A DNA stretch of 64,000 bases from Rhizobium johnstonii 3841 (GCF_000009265.1 NC_008378.1:434001-498000); one strand, 5' to 3'; counted from the stretch's first letter, positions 27,393 to 36,925 are shown. Notes: generated by a model from the letters alone, not told the origin. Made by a program: numbers and translations.

Positions 27393-28331
27393 TTATAGTT
27401 CTTCAAGATTCTCGTTTAAGGCCTCAATGTCACGAAGGCGTTTTCGCCCTTCAACCCCGGCTTTTTCGAAACACCGGGTAATCAGCAAATGGCACAACGC
27501 CATCACCGAGGTGTGGTTGAACAACGGGCCGGGCGCAAGTGTCTGGCATTGGAAGTGCCAACCGGCGGCCGTCTCGAAGGGTGCGCTTTCGTCGGTAACG
27601 TAAAGAAGATTTGCCTTCGATCTCCGGATTTGCTCGAGAATTGCGTCCATCTGCGCAATTCGTCGGCGCATAGCAAAGACGACGACGACGTCCTTTTCAC
27701 GAAGGCTCACGAAATGTTCGCCTAATGTCTGCCCAGAACCGGGGATGGCGACGATGTTTTCAATGACCTGGATCAGTTGCCATTGAAGATACGAGGCAAA
27801 TGGGTGACTGCTTCGAAATCCGACAACCCAGACTTTTCGCGCATGGAGGATTGCTTCAGCTGCGGCCTCTATCTGACTGTCGGGAATAGAAATGAACGTC
27901 GCTTCAAGGTTTGCGATGCCTTGGGCTATATGTGCCTCTACCGACTGGATCGACGCAGCGTTGGCCGAACTCGCGAGAAAAAGCCGGGACCCGGTTTGCT
28001 TTTCCTCCCGCGCATGGCGGCGGGCTTCCTCGTAGGTTTCATAGCCGAGCCGCTGGATGAACCGTGTGACAGTGGCCTTTGAAACGTGCGCGAGTGCCGC
28101 AAGTTCCTGTGCTGAATAGCTCGCGAGTTCGCCGGGAAAATCGCAAACGAACTCAGCCAATCGCTTTTCCGCCGGATGAAGGTTGGGAAGCGCCTCTCTC
28201 ACGCGAAACAGGAACGAACGATCTTTCGGCACAGTACTCTCCGCGACATCTCCAGGCGGCGGACTTTCCGTCGCAATCTCCCGATTTGCAATCGGAAAAC
28301 TCAAGCTGCCGCGCCCGAGCGCCCTTGTCAC
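27393..28331 (-). CDS. RpiR/MurR-family transcriptional regulator
   Basis: The 312-residue protein has an N-terminal RpiR helix-turn-helix (LHPAEKRLAEFVCDFPGELA, then LAALAHVSKATVTRFIQRLG) and a C-terminal SIS-like domain (KVWVVGFRSSHPFASYLQW and SLREKDVVVVFAM). RpiR regulators usually sense phosphosugars, but in rhizobia several control amino acid or opine uptake. The start is a GTG at 28331 overlapping the stop of the racemase gene by 4 bases. It ends the dpp-like operon and probably controls it. Confidence 0.9.
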   Translation of the reverse strand: MTRALGRGSLSFPIANREIATESPPPGDVAESTVPKDRSFLFRVREALPNLHPAEKRLAEFVCDFPGELASYSAQELAALAHVSKATVTRFIQRLGYETYEEARRHAREEKQTGSRLFLASSANAASIQSVEAHIAQGIANLEATFISIPDSQIEAAAEAILHARKVWVVGFRSSHPFASYLQWQLIQVIENIVAIPGSGQTLGEHFVSLREKDVVVVFAMRRRIAQMDAILEQIRRSKANLLYVTDESAPFETAAGWHFQCQTLAPGPLFNHTSVMALCHLLITRCFEKAGVEGRKRLRDIEALNENLEEL

Positions 28332-29008
28332 TGCGCCAAACTCGCAGCGACTGATGCGAGAGGAAACATCCGCTTGAGGAGGAGTTTAGTGGCTGATTCA
28401 ATCGGGGCGATCACTGGCGCGGACAGCTGCTGCTGAAGTTGGGCCGCTGCTCTGCCAAGCGGCCCGCCGCCGATGATGACCACCTCGGCGCCATCAAAAT
28501 CCAGGCACTCTTTGACGGCAATGGCGAGGGCTGTCTGCAGCCGCTCTGGCTCGAAGGAGAGAGAGATTGGGTCCCCACTGGTCAATCGAGTGCCGGTGAA
28601 AAGGTTGGCAAGCCCGAGGCTCACTGCCTTTGCCGCGAAGCTCTCGACGAGATCTGGTGTGACTGTCGCAATGCCGAACCGTCGTCCGCCGAACGCAGCT
28701 TCCAGCATGCTTGCCTCGCATATGCCGATAATGGGTATATCGGTCATTTGTCTCAGCGGTTCGAGCCCCGGATCCCCGAAAGCGCTGACGATGATGCCAT
28801 CAGCCCTTGACGCCGCGGTCAACCCCATCTGCACGACGCCGTCGGCGGAGGCGGCAAGCTCATTGCCGTTGAGGATCATCGGCACGCCTCTTGCCGCGGT
28901 CACGCCTTCGACCGAAATGCCAGCGGGAACAGACTGGCGAGCGATGTCGGTCATCATCGCCGTGGTCGCCTCCGATGTGTTTGGATTGATGATAACGATG
29001 TGTGTCAT
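28328..29008 (-). CDS. Aspartate/glutamate/hydantoin racemase family protein
   Basis: The 226-residue protein begins HIVIINPNTSEATTAMM, typical of hydantoin racemases. It has the two expected catalytic-cysteine regions, of which only the first (IGICEASMLEAA) has a clear Cys; the second region reads VVIIGGGPLGRAA, where hydantoin racemases usually have Gly-Cys-Ala-Gly. Loss of the second Cys would alter a two-base racemisation, so the enzyme may be divergent or act on another substrate. It lies 61 bases after an ABC ATPase gene and is coupled to rpiR. Confidence 0.82.
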   Translation of the reverse strand: MTHIVIINPNTSEATTAMMTDIARQSVPAGISVEGVTAARGVPMILNGNELAASADGVVQMGLTAASRADGIIVSAFGDPGLEPLRQMTDIPIIGICEASMLEAAFGGRRFGIATVTPDLVESFAAKAVSLGLANLFTGTRLTSGDPISLSFEPERLQTALAIAVKECLDFDGAEVVIIGGGPLGRAAAQLQQQLSAPVIAPIESATKLLLKRMFPLASVAASLAQ

Positions 29009-29069
29009 GGTCCTTCGGACGCCGCAGCCGCGCGTCCACCTCCCTGATTTATTGTATTTTTCGGGTTTC

Positions 29070-30038
29070 TCAGCCGTATAGAAGGCAGGCAACCCGGCCA
29101 GCTCGTCCCGCTGCGACGAGTGCCGGAACTTCGGTAAGACAGGGTTCTGATACCTGCGCGCATCGTGGCGCAAACGCGCAGCCGGGCGGCATGTTGGCCA
29201 GATCCGGCGGCGCGCCCGGAATGGTGATCAGTCGATCGCGGCCGTTTGCAAGTTCAACGCGCGCGCCGAGCAGCCCTTTTGTATAGGGATGTTTCGGCTC
29301 GCGGATGATGTCTTCAACGCGCCCCTCCTCGACGACCCGTCCCGCGTACATGACCGCGATGCGGTCAGCGACCTCGGCAGCAACGCCGATATCGTGGGTT
29401 ACGAAGATGACGGACAATCCATACTCCTTCTGCAATTCGCGGATTAGCAGCAGGATCTGGATCTGTACGGTGGCATCCAGCGCCGTCGTCGGCTCATCGG
29501 CGAGAAGGACCTTTGGATTGCACGCCAGCGCCATGGCGATCATCGAGCGCTGCAACATGCCGCCCGACATCTCGTGGGGGTAATTCTGAAGGCGACGCTC
29601 TGGCGAGGGAATGCGAACCTTCTCAAACAAGGCAAGCGACCGGGCAGCCGCGGCGGAGCGAGAAATCTTTTCATGGCGCATGATCGTCTCTTCGATCTGC
29701 CGGCCAAGCGTGTAGACCGGATCGAGGGCAAGACGCGGCTCTTGAAACACCATCGACACGACGGCGCCACGCAGATTGCCGAGCTCGCGCGTCGACAGGC
29801 CGGTGACCTCGCGTCCGGCCACCGACATCGACCCGTCGATTGTCGTCCCCTTCGGATGCATACGAAGCAGCGAGCGCATGGTGACGCTCTTGCCCGACCC
29901 GGACTCCCCCAGGAGGGCCACGACCTCGCCAGCCCTTACCTGGAGGCTGACGCCATTGACGGCCTTCACCGGCTTGCGTCCTCGATTGAAGGTAACGGAG
30001 AGGTTCTGAATATCGATCACAACATCGGATTGCGTCAT
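29070..30038 (-). CDS. Dipeptide/oligopeptide-type ABC transporter ATPase (DppD/OppD-like)
   Basis: The 322-residue ATPase has Walker A LLGESGSGKSVT near residue 40, signature MSGGMLQRSMIA, Walker B VLLADEPTTALD and the C-terminal oligopeptide-transporter extension with the Cys cluster (PPGCAFAPRCAQVSEPC). It energises uptake of a peptide-like solute. The start at 30038 is one base from the stop of the partner ATPase gene, so they are coupled. It is part of the operon at 34679-27393. Confidence 0.93.
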   Translation of the reverse strand: MTQSDVVIDIQNLSVTFNRGRKPVKAVNGVSLQVRAGEVVALLGESGSGKSVTMRSLLRMHPKGTTIDGSMSVAGREVTGLSTRELGNLRGAVVSMVFQEPRLALDPVYTLGRQIEETIMRHEKISRSAAAARSLALFEKVRIPSPERRLQNYPHEMSGGMLQRSMIAMALACNPKVLLADEPTTALDATVQIQILLLIRELQKEYGLSVIFVTHDIGVAAEVADRIAVMYAGRVVEEGRVEDIIREPKHPYTKGLLGARVELANGRDRLITIPGAPPDLANMPPGCAFAPRCAQVSEPCLTEVPALVAAGRAGRVACLLYG

Positions 30039-30039
30039 C

Positions 30040-31101
30040 TCAAGCCTCCATGGTGATGGGCGCACGGCTGTGGCCCGACCCCGGTGTCGACATTAGGCAG
30101 GCGGTGGACTGCTCGTCGGAGACAGTTGCCAGCGACGGCGCAGTTCGGCTGCAGGCATCCTCGGCGAAGCTGCAACGGGTATGAAAGCGACAGCCGCTGG
30201 GCGGATCGATCGGGTTCGGTGGATCCCCAGAAAGCGGCGGCTCCAGCGTTCTCTCAGATGGATCCATTTTCGGCATCGAGGCCAGCAGCGCCGAAGAGTA
30301 GGGGTGCTGCGTGTTTTCGAAGATTGCCTGCCGGCTGCCGATCTCGGCGACCTTGCCGAGATACATCACCATGACCCGGTCGCACATGAAGCGGACCACG
30401 TTGAGATCGTGGGAAATGAAGAGATAGGTCAGACCGAAGTCGCGCTTGAGGTCGAGCAGCAAGTTGAGAACCTGTGCTTCCACCGATTTGTCGAGCGCGG
30501 AGACCGCCTCGTCGAGGATGATCAGCCTTGGTTGGAGCGCCAGCGCGCGGGCGATGTTGACGCGTTGCCGCTGCCCGCCCGACAGTTCGTGCGGGTATCG
30601 CCCGGCAAAGCGCGTCGGCTCCAGCCCCACCCGATGAAGCAGGTCGTGAGCGCGCGCAATCGCCTTTCCGGCCGGAACACCATGAACCTGCGGCGCAAAG
30701 GCGATCGATTGCTCGATCGTCAGCCGAGGATTGAGCGAGGCATAGCTGTCCTGGAAGACCATCTGCACCTGACGGCGGTATTGAGCAAGCGGCAACGTGC
30801 TGCCGACAGTCTCGCCATCGAACAGGATGTCGCCCTGATCGCGAACGATGAGGTTCATCAACAGCCGCGCCGTCGTCGATTTACCGCAGCCGCTTTCCCC
30901 GACGACGCCGAGCGTCTCGCCCTTGAGAATATCGAAGTCGACGCCATCGACGGCGCGCACGACTTTCCGCGGCCCGAGAAAGCCACTGGTTTTGACCGGA
31001 AAATGCTTCAGAAGCCCGCGGGCGGAGATGAGGGGCTGAGCCGGTCCACCGCGCTCGCCGATTTGCATATCCTGATTGTAGGGTGAAATTGCTGCGCTCA
31101 T
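30040..31101 (-). CDS. Dipeptide/oligopeptide-type ABC transporter ATPase (DppF/OppF-like)
   Basis: The 353-residue ATPase has the OppF-like N-terminus (LLKHFPVKTSGFLGPRKVV), Walker A VVGESGCGKSTTAR, signature LSGGQRQRVNIAR and Walker B LIILDEAVSALD. The usual Pro after DE is Ala here, a common conservative change. The C-terminus has the oligopeptide extension with GCRFHTRC. Its ATG at 31101 overlaps the stop of the permease gene (ATGA). It works with the second ATPase to drive import. Confidence 0.93.
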   Translation of the reverse strand: MSAAISPYNQDMQIGERGGPAQPLISARGLLKHFPVKTSGFLGPRKVVRAVDGVDFDILKGETLGVVGESGCGKSTTARLLMNLIVRDQGDILFDGETVGSTLPLAQYRRQVQMVFQDSYASLNPRLTIEQSIAFAPQVHGVPAGKAIARAHDLLHRVGLEPTRFAGRYPHELSGGQRQRVNIARALALQPRLIILDEAVSALDKSVEAQVLNLLLDLKRDFGLTYLFISHDLNVVRFMCDRVMVMYLGKVAEIGSRQAIFENTQHPYSSALLASMPKMDPSERTLEPPLSGDPPNPIDPPSGCRFHTRCSFAEDACSRTAPSLATVSDEQSTACLMSTPGSGHSRAPITMEA

Positions 31102-31988
31102 GATTTCACGTCCATGGCTGTGCGCAGCCCGTCGGAGAAAAGATTGAAGCAGACCGAGGTGGTGAAGATCATCAATCCCGGCAGAGCCGCGACGAACGGA
31201 TTGTTGTAGATCGCTGTTCTCAGCGTATTCAACATCAGTCCCCATTCGGCATCGGGCGGACGCACGCCAAGGCCGAGAAACGACAAGCCGGACGCAAGTA
31301 TCATCGAGACCGAGATCAGGCTGGTGGCGAAGACGAAAATGGGACTGAGAACATTGCCGAGAATGTGCACCCGAATGATGGTGCGATCAGGAGCGCCGGA
31401 TGCGCGGGCCGCATCGACGTAGTCGAGTTTCCTGACCTGGGTCGTGACGCTTTCTGCAACGCGCGCGATCTGCGGGATGAAGACCACGGTCAGCGAGACC
31501 AGCGCATTGGTCAGGCCCGAACCAAGGGCGCCTGACAAAGCGACGGCGAGCAGCACGGAGGGGAATGCGTAAAAGACGTCGATCGTGCGCATGATCAGCG
31601 TGTTGGTGATCCCGCCGGCATAACCGGCAATGATGCCGATTCCTGAGCCGATGACGAAGGCGATCGGAACCGGGATGACGCCCATCACCAGAGAGAGACG
31701 GGCGCCATAAATCAAACGCGAGAGCATATCGCGTCCAAGTTCGTCGGTGCCGAGCATATATCCGGGCGTCCCGATCGGCTTTAGGCGGCGAATGACGCTG
31801 CCTTTCGACGGGTCGTAAGGGGCGATATAGGGCGCGAATATCGCGATGAGCACCAAAAGAATGACGACGCCCAAAGCCGCGAGCGCCACCGGATCACGAC
31901 AAAGACGGCGAACGACACCGCTCCAGAAACCCGGTGATTTGAGGATTTTGGGCGCTTCCGAGGCCAGATCTGCTGTAATGACGGCCAT
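31098..31988 (-). CDS. Dipeptide/oligopeptide-type ABC transporter permease (DppC-like)
   Basis: The 296-residue membrane protein has the DppC pattern: a cytoplasmic N-terminus, one helix, an extracytoplasmic loop with TDELGRDMLSRLIYGARLSL, then five further helices. The EAA loop (YVDAARASGAPDRTIIRVHI) contacts the ATPases. AGAGGAG precedes the ATG at 31988. It is paired with the DppB-like permease encoded 3 bases upstream. Confidence 0.93.
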   Translation of the reverse strand: MAVITADLASEAPKILKSPGFWSGVVRRLCRDPVALAALGVVILLVLIAIFAPYIAPYDPSKGSVIRRLKPIGTPGYMLGTDELGRDMLSRLIYGARLSLVMGVIPVPIAFVIGSGIGIIAGYAGGITNTLIMRTIDVFYAFPSVLLAVALSGALGSGLTNALVSLTVVFIPQIARVAESVTTQVRKLDYVDAARASGAPDRTIIRVHILGNVLSPIFVFATSLISVSMILASGLSFLGLGVRPPDAEWGLMLNTLRTAIYNNPFVAALPGLMIFTTSVCFNLFSDGLRTAMDVKS

Positions 31989-31991
31989 GGG

Positions 31992-32945
31992 TCAGCTCCT
32001 CTGGATGCGTGGATCGATTGCGCTCTGCAGCACATCGACGATGAGGTTCAGGAGGACGAAGAACATCGCAAGTACGAGGATCGTGCCCTGCAGGATCGGC
32101 AGGTCGCGGGTGAAGATGGCGCCGTTCAACAGGAAGCCGGTGCCCGGCCAGGAGAACACGGTCTCGATCAGGATCGATCCGCCCAGGAGATAGCCGAGCT
32201 GCAGGCCCATGACAGAAATTGCGGTCGGGGCGGCATTGCGCACCACATGGCGCATGATCTGCCGGTTCATCAGCCCCTTGGCAGCCAGCGCCTGGGTGAA
32301 ATCCTGTGACAGGATATCGGCCACCAGCGAGCGGATGGTGCGGGCGATTATTCCCATCGGGATGACGGACATCGTGACCGCAGGTAGGATCAGGTATTGC
32401 ATATATTCCCAGCTGAAGCTGCGTCCGTCCGATCCTCCAGGCCCGCCGCCCATTGCCGGCAGCCAACCGAGCGTGACAGAAAATGCAATGACGAGAACCA
32501 TGCCCAGCCAGTAATGCGGGACGCTGACACCAAGCATCGCGAAAGCGGAGGCGAGGCGATCGATCCAGCCGCCCCGGAAGACGCCTGCCACGAAGCCGAG
32601 TACCGAGCCGACGGTGAAGCCGATGATCGTCGCGGCAAGCGCCAGGATGATCGAGTTGACCGAGGCATCCATGATTTCGCTGAGCACCGGGCGGCCGGAC
32701 GCGATCGAGACACCCAGGTCGCCATGCAGCGTACGCCATGCCCACAGGGCATATTGCACCGGCAGCGGGCGATCAAGGCCGTAGAAGGCCCGCATCTGGT
32801 TCTGCATCTCTGCAGAGGCGTCGGATGGCAGGATCGCGGCCAGTGGGTCACCTGGAGCTATATGGATCAGCATGAAGCAAACGATGCTCACACCGATGGC
32901 CACGGGAATGACATGCAGCAGTCGTTTCAAGGCATAGGCCAGCAT
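31992..32945 (-). CDS. Dipeptide/oligopeptide-type ABC transporter permease (DppB-like)
   Basis: The 317-residue protein starts with the DppB motif (KRLLHVIPVAIGVSIVCFML, then HIAPGDPLAAILP) and has about six helices. The EAA-type loop (FTQALAAKGLMNRQIMRHVV) and the GGSILIETVFSWPGTG motif are clear. It forms the membrane channel with the DppC-like protein. A strong hairpin separates it from the binding-protein gene. Confidence 0.93.
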   Translation of the reverse strand: MLAYALKRLLHVIPVAIGVSIVCFMLIHIAPGDPLAAILPSDASAEMQNQMRAFYGLDRPLPVQYALWAWRTLHGDLGVSIASGRPVLSEIMDASVNSIILALAATIIGFTVGSVLGFVAGVFRGGWIDRLASAFAMLGVSVPHYWLGMVLVIAFSVTLGWLPAMGGGPGGSDGRSFSWEYMQYLILPAVTMSVIPMGIIARTIRSLVADILSQDFTQALAAKGLMNRQIMRHVVRNAAPTAISVMGLQLGYLLGGSILIETVFSWPGTGFLLNGAIFTRDLPILQGTILVLAMFFVLLNLIVDVLQSAIDPRIQRS

Positions 32946-32983
32946 GGTTTCCTCACAATATTGTTCGGATCGGGCATAATGAA

Positions 32984-33009
32984 CTGCGCGCCGGCGTGCC
33001 GGCGCGCAG
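32984..33009. other. Intercistronic hairpin between binding-protein and permease genes
   Basis: CTGCGCGCCGGC (32984-32995) and its exact reverse complement GCCGGCGCGCAG (32998-33009) are separated by two bases, giving a 12-bp GC stem. There is no T-tract after it on the minus strand. Such hairpins often protect the 3' end of binding-protein mRNA and lower expression of the distal permease genes; this role is inference. Confidence 0.7.
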
Positions 33010-33023
33010 GCCCATGCGTTGGA

Positions 33024-34679
33024 TCAGGGGTCCATGCTGATGGTGGAGAAGTCCTGGAACCAGTTCTGTGCCTGGACGAAGCCCTTGATCTTGCCGGTCA
33101 TGGCACGCGGGTTGACGTCATGGGTCACCATGAGGAACAGGGCTTCGTTCACGTATTTCTCGTGGATCTGCTGAAGCACCTTGTCCTGTTCGGCAGCGTC
33201 GAAGGTCGTGCGCACCTTGTCGAAGAGGGCATCCATCTCAGGGTCGCAATAGTAACCCCAGTTGGTACCGTTCGGTGGTGCGAGGTTGCATTGCGACTGG
33301 CGGATCAGCGCGGTGAAGGGATCCTGGATGAAGTAACTGTAGTTGATCGCCGTCGCACCCTTGGCGCTCGGATCCTTAGCACCGGCACGCCAAATGTTGA
33401 TGACGGTGTTCCAGTCAGCGACCTCGTATTCGATCTTGATGCCGATTTCAGCCAGCGTCTGCTGGATGTATTCGTTCATCTGCAACGGCAGCATCTGGCC
33501 CGAGCCGGAGGACGAGATGATGACTTTGGTCGTGATGGGCTTGTCCGGACCGAAACCGGCCTCAGCCATCAGCTTCTTTGCCTCTTCGACATTGTAGCTC
33601 AGCTTGAACGTCGGGTTGCCGAACCACTGGTGGCCAGGCGGCAGATAGCCCTGCGCCGGGATCGACAGGCCGCCGAGCAGTTCGTTCAGGCCGTCGCGAT
33701 CGACCGCAAGGTTTGCCGCCTTGCGAACGCGAATGTCATTCCACGGCGAACCCTCGACACGAGAGAAATGCCAGGTCCAGTTGTGCGGATAGGAGTTGGT
33801 GATGATCTTGAAGCCTGCGTCCTTCAGCGAGCTGACGGAATCTGGAGCCGGTGCTTCGATCCAGTCGACCTGGCCGGACCGAAGCGCGGCGACGCGGGTG
33901 TTCGGTTCAGGCAGCGGGATTAGAATCAGCTTGTCGAGCTGTGGTACGCGCTTCTTGTCCCAGTAGTCCTTGTTCGGCGTCAGCTCGACGCGCTCGCGCG
34001 GGGTGAAACCACTTTCCATTTTCCATGGGCCGGTGCCGGAGGGTTTCTGGGCAACCGCGTCCCAGCTCTTGTTCTGGGCTTCCCAGTTCGTCGGCGATGA
34101 TATCAGGATCCAGCTGATCTGATAGGGCAGGGTGGCATCCGGTGTCTTGGTGGTAATTTCGACCGTGAGCGGATCGATGACCTTGTAGGAGGCAACGGCC
34201 GGAATGCGTGATTTGCCTTGCGCGGACTGACGCTTGTCGAACTGTGGGGCATCCTGCTTCAGGATCTTGTCGAGATTCCATACAACGGCATTCGCGTCAA
34301 AGGCGCTGCCATCATGAAACTTCACCCCATCACGAAGCTTGAATACCCATTTCGTTTTATCAGTCGCGTCGACGTCCCAGGAGACCGCAAGGCTCGGTAT
34401 CAGGCTCGAAGGCTTGTCTGCGCTCGTCAGATCCCATTCGATGAGCGAATTGTAGACGGTATAGCCCATGAACCGCTGACCCTCGCCCCCTTGGTCAGTT
34501 TGGCCAGTCGTCAGGGGAATATCGGAGGCAGTCATCCCGATGCGCAACGTACCCGCAGCCAGCGCTCCGCTTGCGTTTGCCGTCATCATTGCAAACGTAG
34601 CAGATACTGCAAGGATTGCCGTGCGGAAGATCATGGTCATTCGCTGGCTACGGGAAATGTGAGTGTCCCTATGCGTCAT
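33024..34679 (-). CDS. ABC transporter substrate-binding protein, family 5 (peptide/opine type)
   Basis: The 551-residue protein is an SBP_bac_5 type receptor. A signal peptide is present: basic n-region, hydrophobic core TMIFRTAILAVSATFAMM and cleavage near ALAAG. The mature protein contains the family signature KWVFKLRDGVKFHDGSAFDA near residue 115. The start at 34679 is supported by GAGGG seven bases upstream. It is the first gene of the operon that ends with a hydantoin-racemase-like gene and an rpiR regulator, so the cargo could be a modified amino acid or small peptide. Confidence 0.92.
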   Translation of the reverse strand: MTHRDTHISRSQRMTMIFRTAILAVSATFAMMTANASGALAAGTLRIGMTASDIPLTTGQTDQGGEGQRFMGYTVYNSLIEWDLTSADKPSSLIPSLAVSWDVDATDKTKWVFKLRDGVKFHDGSAFDANAVVWNLDKILKQDAPQFDKRQSAQGKSRIPAVASYKVIDPLTVEITTKTPDATLPYQISWILISSPTNWEAQNKSWDAVAQKPSGTGPWKMESGFTPRERVELTPNKDYWDKKRVPQLDKLILIPLPEPNTRVAALRSGQVDWIEAPAPDSVSSLKDAGFKIITNSYPHNWTWHFSRVEGSPWNDIRVRKAANLAVDRDGLNELLGGLSIPAQGYLPPGHQWFGNPTFKLSYNVEEAKKLMAEAGFGPDKPITTKVIISSSGSGQMLPLQMNEYIQQTLAEIGIKIEYEVADWNTVINIWRAGAKDPSAKGATAINYSYFIQDPFTALIRQSQCNLAPPNGTNWGYYCDPEMDALFDKVRTTFDAAEQDKVLQQIHEKYVNEALFLMVTHDVNPRAMTGKIKGFVQAQNWFQDFSTISMDP

Positions 34680-35209
34680 TCTGTTCCCTCTTTTTTGCTG
34701 CCGCTGAGCGTCTGCCCAGTCGAAAGAAGAGAAGCAGGTTTCGTGCCAAGTTATGTGAAACTATAATTTCATCTTATTGGTCAATTAGATAACCTCTTAG
34801 GGGGAGATGTATTGCTCGCTGATGATGACTTTGATGTTGCCGAGTTTGTGAACGGCAGTCAAAGCATATGCTCAAACAAGCGCCAGGGCTCCACCGTGAG
34901 CAAAAACAGCTATTTCTCAGCCGTGGGCGGACGGCCTCCTCAGACAAATATTCCATCGAGCAAGGCTGAGTTTACGACGGCCTACGCGGTTACACGCGTG
35001 GCCTCTTGACGGCCAATCTTCACAATGCGCGTCGCGGATCGCGCCTGGAAACGATCGCCGGATCCCCCAGCGCTCGTAACGAAGCCGACCAACTGCTCAT
35101 TTGCCCCTCACTGCGCCCATGTAGTTCCCGCTTGCTTGGAGACAATCCCGCCAGTGATGAGCTTGGGACCTAGACGAAGAGTGCGCTGTTTTCTCGGGCC
35201 ACCGGCGCC
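34680..35209. other. Non-coding region upstream of the peptide-type ABC operon
   Basis: No gene is recognised in these 530 bases. An AT-rich segment at 34750-34800 is a likely promoter for the minus-strand operon. Short open frames on both strands lack recognisable domains. The right part borders the IS66 fragment. Confidence 0.5.
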
Positions 35210-35422
35210 GATGTGCTTCCGGCAAGAACGCTCTTTTTTTGCCGGGCACGACGTGGGAGCGGAGAACAGGGCCACGATCGCTCGCTCATCGAAACCTGAA
35301 AGCTCAACGCCGTCGATCCGCTTGCCTATCTGACCGCCACTCTCACCGCCATCGTCAACGGCCGCAAGCAGAGCCGGATCGACGAACTCTTGCCGTGGCA
35401 TTGTCCGGTCTTATGTCGCTAG
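35210..35422 (+). pseudogene. IS66-family transposase fragment (C-terminus)
   Basis: The end of an IS66 TnpC protein can be read in two frames. FFAGHDVGAENRATIA is visible first, and after a frameshift SLIET-stop-KLNAVDPLAYLTATLTAIV and NGRKQSRIDELLPWH follow, ending at 35422. The in-frame TGA at 35297-35299 sits where the family usually has Cys (ETCKLN), a single-base nonsense change. Everything upstream of the C-terminus is missing. This is a degraded insertion sequence. Confidence 0.75.
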
Positions 35423-35473
35423 TGCCGCTAATGACTGCTGAGGCCCGAAGCGGTCACTGGGAATAGTCCGATT

Positions 35474-36279
35474 TTAGGCCCTCGCTGTTACTATCCATAT
35501 CGAGGCGACTAGTGCCACGCTCGCCGGGTTTTCGAGCCCTGCGAGTGCTTCGCGCAACTTGGGTTGCGCCGTCGACTTGATCATGGCGTTCTCGCGAGCA
35601 ATTTTACCAAGCGGGCCAATGCTCAACAGCACGCGCGTCATTGCGTCAACGTCACCACTTGTCACTGCTTCGTCATAAGGCACGATCGCAATGTCTTTAA
35701 ATCCGGCAGACATCAGAACGTTGTGAACATATCCCGCGTCTGAAAAGCTGAAAGGGGTGTCGTCTTCTGGCGATTGAAATCCCGCCGCAAGTAACGGAAA
35801 CCTGTCCAATTCATTATCCCGAAAGGGCCGCCAACAGCAGAATGCAAGCCTGCCATCGAGCTTTAGCAACCCGATGGAAATTGGAGAAAGCGGCTATTGG
35901 ATCGCCAAATGACATCACGCCAAAACGGGAGAAAATCGCATCCACGCTGCGGGGGGTAGCTCCAGAACCTGAGCGTCAACCTCAATCAAGCGAACACATT
36001 TGCATTGGCTCGTACGTTGACCGGCGACCGCGAGGAGCTATTCTGGAATATCTACACCGTAAATCAACCCTTCCTCACCGACCCGATCCACTAATTGCAA
36101 GATCGTCTGCCCGTCCCACAACCGACATCGGTCACGGTATCCGTAGGACCCAAATGCAACTCCTCCATGGCTCGCAGGCCAAGAGGAGAAAGCTGGCGGT
36201 CAATGAGTTCGTATTCTTCGGCCCAGGCCTTAGCGTGCAATTGCCTTGGACTGCAGGTATCGATGCCTGCTTCTGTCAT
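35474..36279 (-). pseudogene. Broken SAM-dependent methyltransferase gene
   Basis: Pieces of one class I methyltransferase follow each other on the minus strand. EELHLGPTDTVTDVGCGTGR (motif I) comes from the 5' part starting at 36279. ILQLVDRVGEEGLIYGVDIPE follows in another frame and meets a stop (36038-36040). Then VDAIFSRFGVMSFGDPIAAF appears, and finally KLDGRLAFCCWRPF with the C-terminus ending at 35474. At least three frameshifts and one nonsense codon separate them, so no full enzyme can be made. It resembles the family whose members read FSRFGVMFF and GRLAFVCWRP. Confidence 0.75.
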
Positions 36280-36617
36280 TCACTGGTCCGTCCGATGATC
36301 CCGTGATTTCCCATCCGCGTGTGAGCGGCACACCGCCTCTGATGTCCGTTGTCAATGCTTTAGGCGCGAGGAACCGACCGCCCAAACGAACGGCTGTTCA
36401 TGATGATGATCGCGTATGGGTGGAGGCGGAACTCAAGGACGTCGGTGATCAAGCTCTGATGCGCGGATTGGCTACCGCATTCCCGATAGTGCGTCCGGGG
36501 CTGCTCCGATCTTACTGCGGGCGTCGGTCAAATGCCGGCCACAAAGCGTCTGACGGGTGTTCCCCTGCCGTTGTTCCGCCCCCGCCCATGCGCGAGGTGC
36601 AAGTTCGATGTGGCGAT
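36280..36617. other. Non-coding stretch beside IS remnants
   Basis: No gene is recognised. It lies directly downstream, on the minus strand, of the truncated IS110-family transposase that ends at 36618, so it may include the non-coding end of that element. Open frames on both strands look like chance. Confidence 0.4.
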
Positions 36618-36895
36618 CTATAATCTGATCGCCTGCGCCTCCCTTGCAACAGCCCACATGAAGCCGGTCAGCTCACGGGCAATGGCGGTACAAACCACCG
36701 TCGTTCGCTTTCCGCGCCCGGTCAACATTCGATAACGAGCCGTCAACCGGCTCTGAGCCTTCCATGCTATCTCCCGCACTTTCGGCGGCGCTTGCTCCAG
36801 ACGGTACAGCTTCCTCGCGCCGACCTTCGGCGGATGGCGATAAGTCCAGGCGCTCTCGACCAACATGTGCCGAACCCGGCCGTCTCTCGACTGGA
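36618..36895 (-). pseudogene. Truncated IS110-family transposase (C-terminal piece)
   Basis: The minus strand encodes SRDGRVRHMLVESAWTYRHP, then KVREIAWKAQSRLTARYRML and TAIARELTGFMWAVAREAQ, the C-terminal end of an IS110/IS1111-type transposase (transposase_20 region). The N-terminal part is missing, cut off near 36895 where the adjacent intact IS110-family element begins. The end is a normal stop at 36618-36620. Confidence 0.75.
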
Positions 36896-36925
36896 CGCCG
36901 GGCCCAGCATCAATGGAGAACAGCC

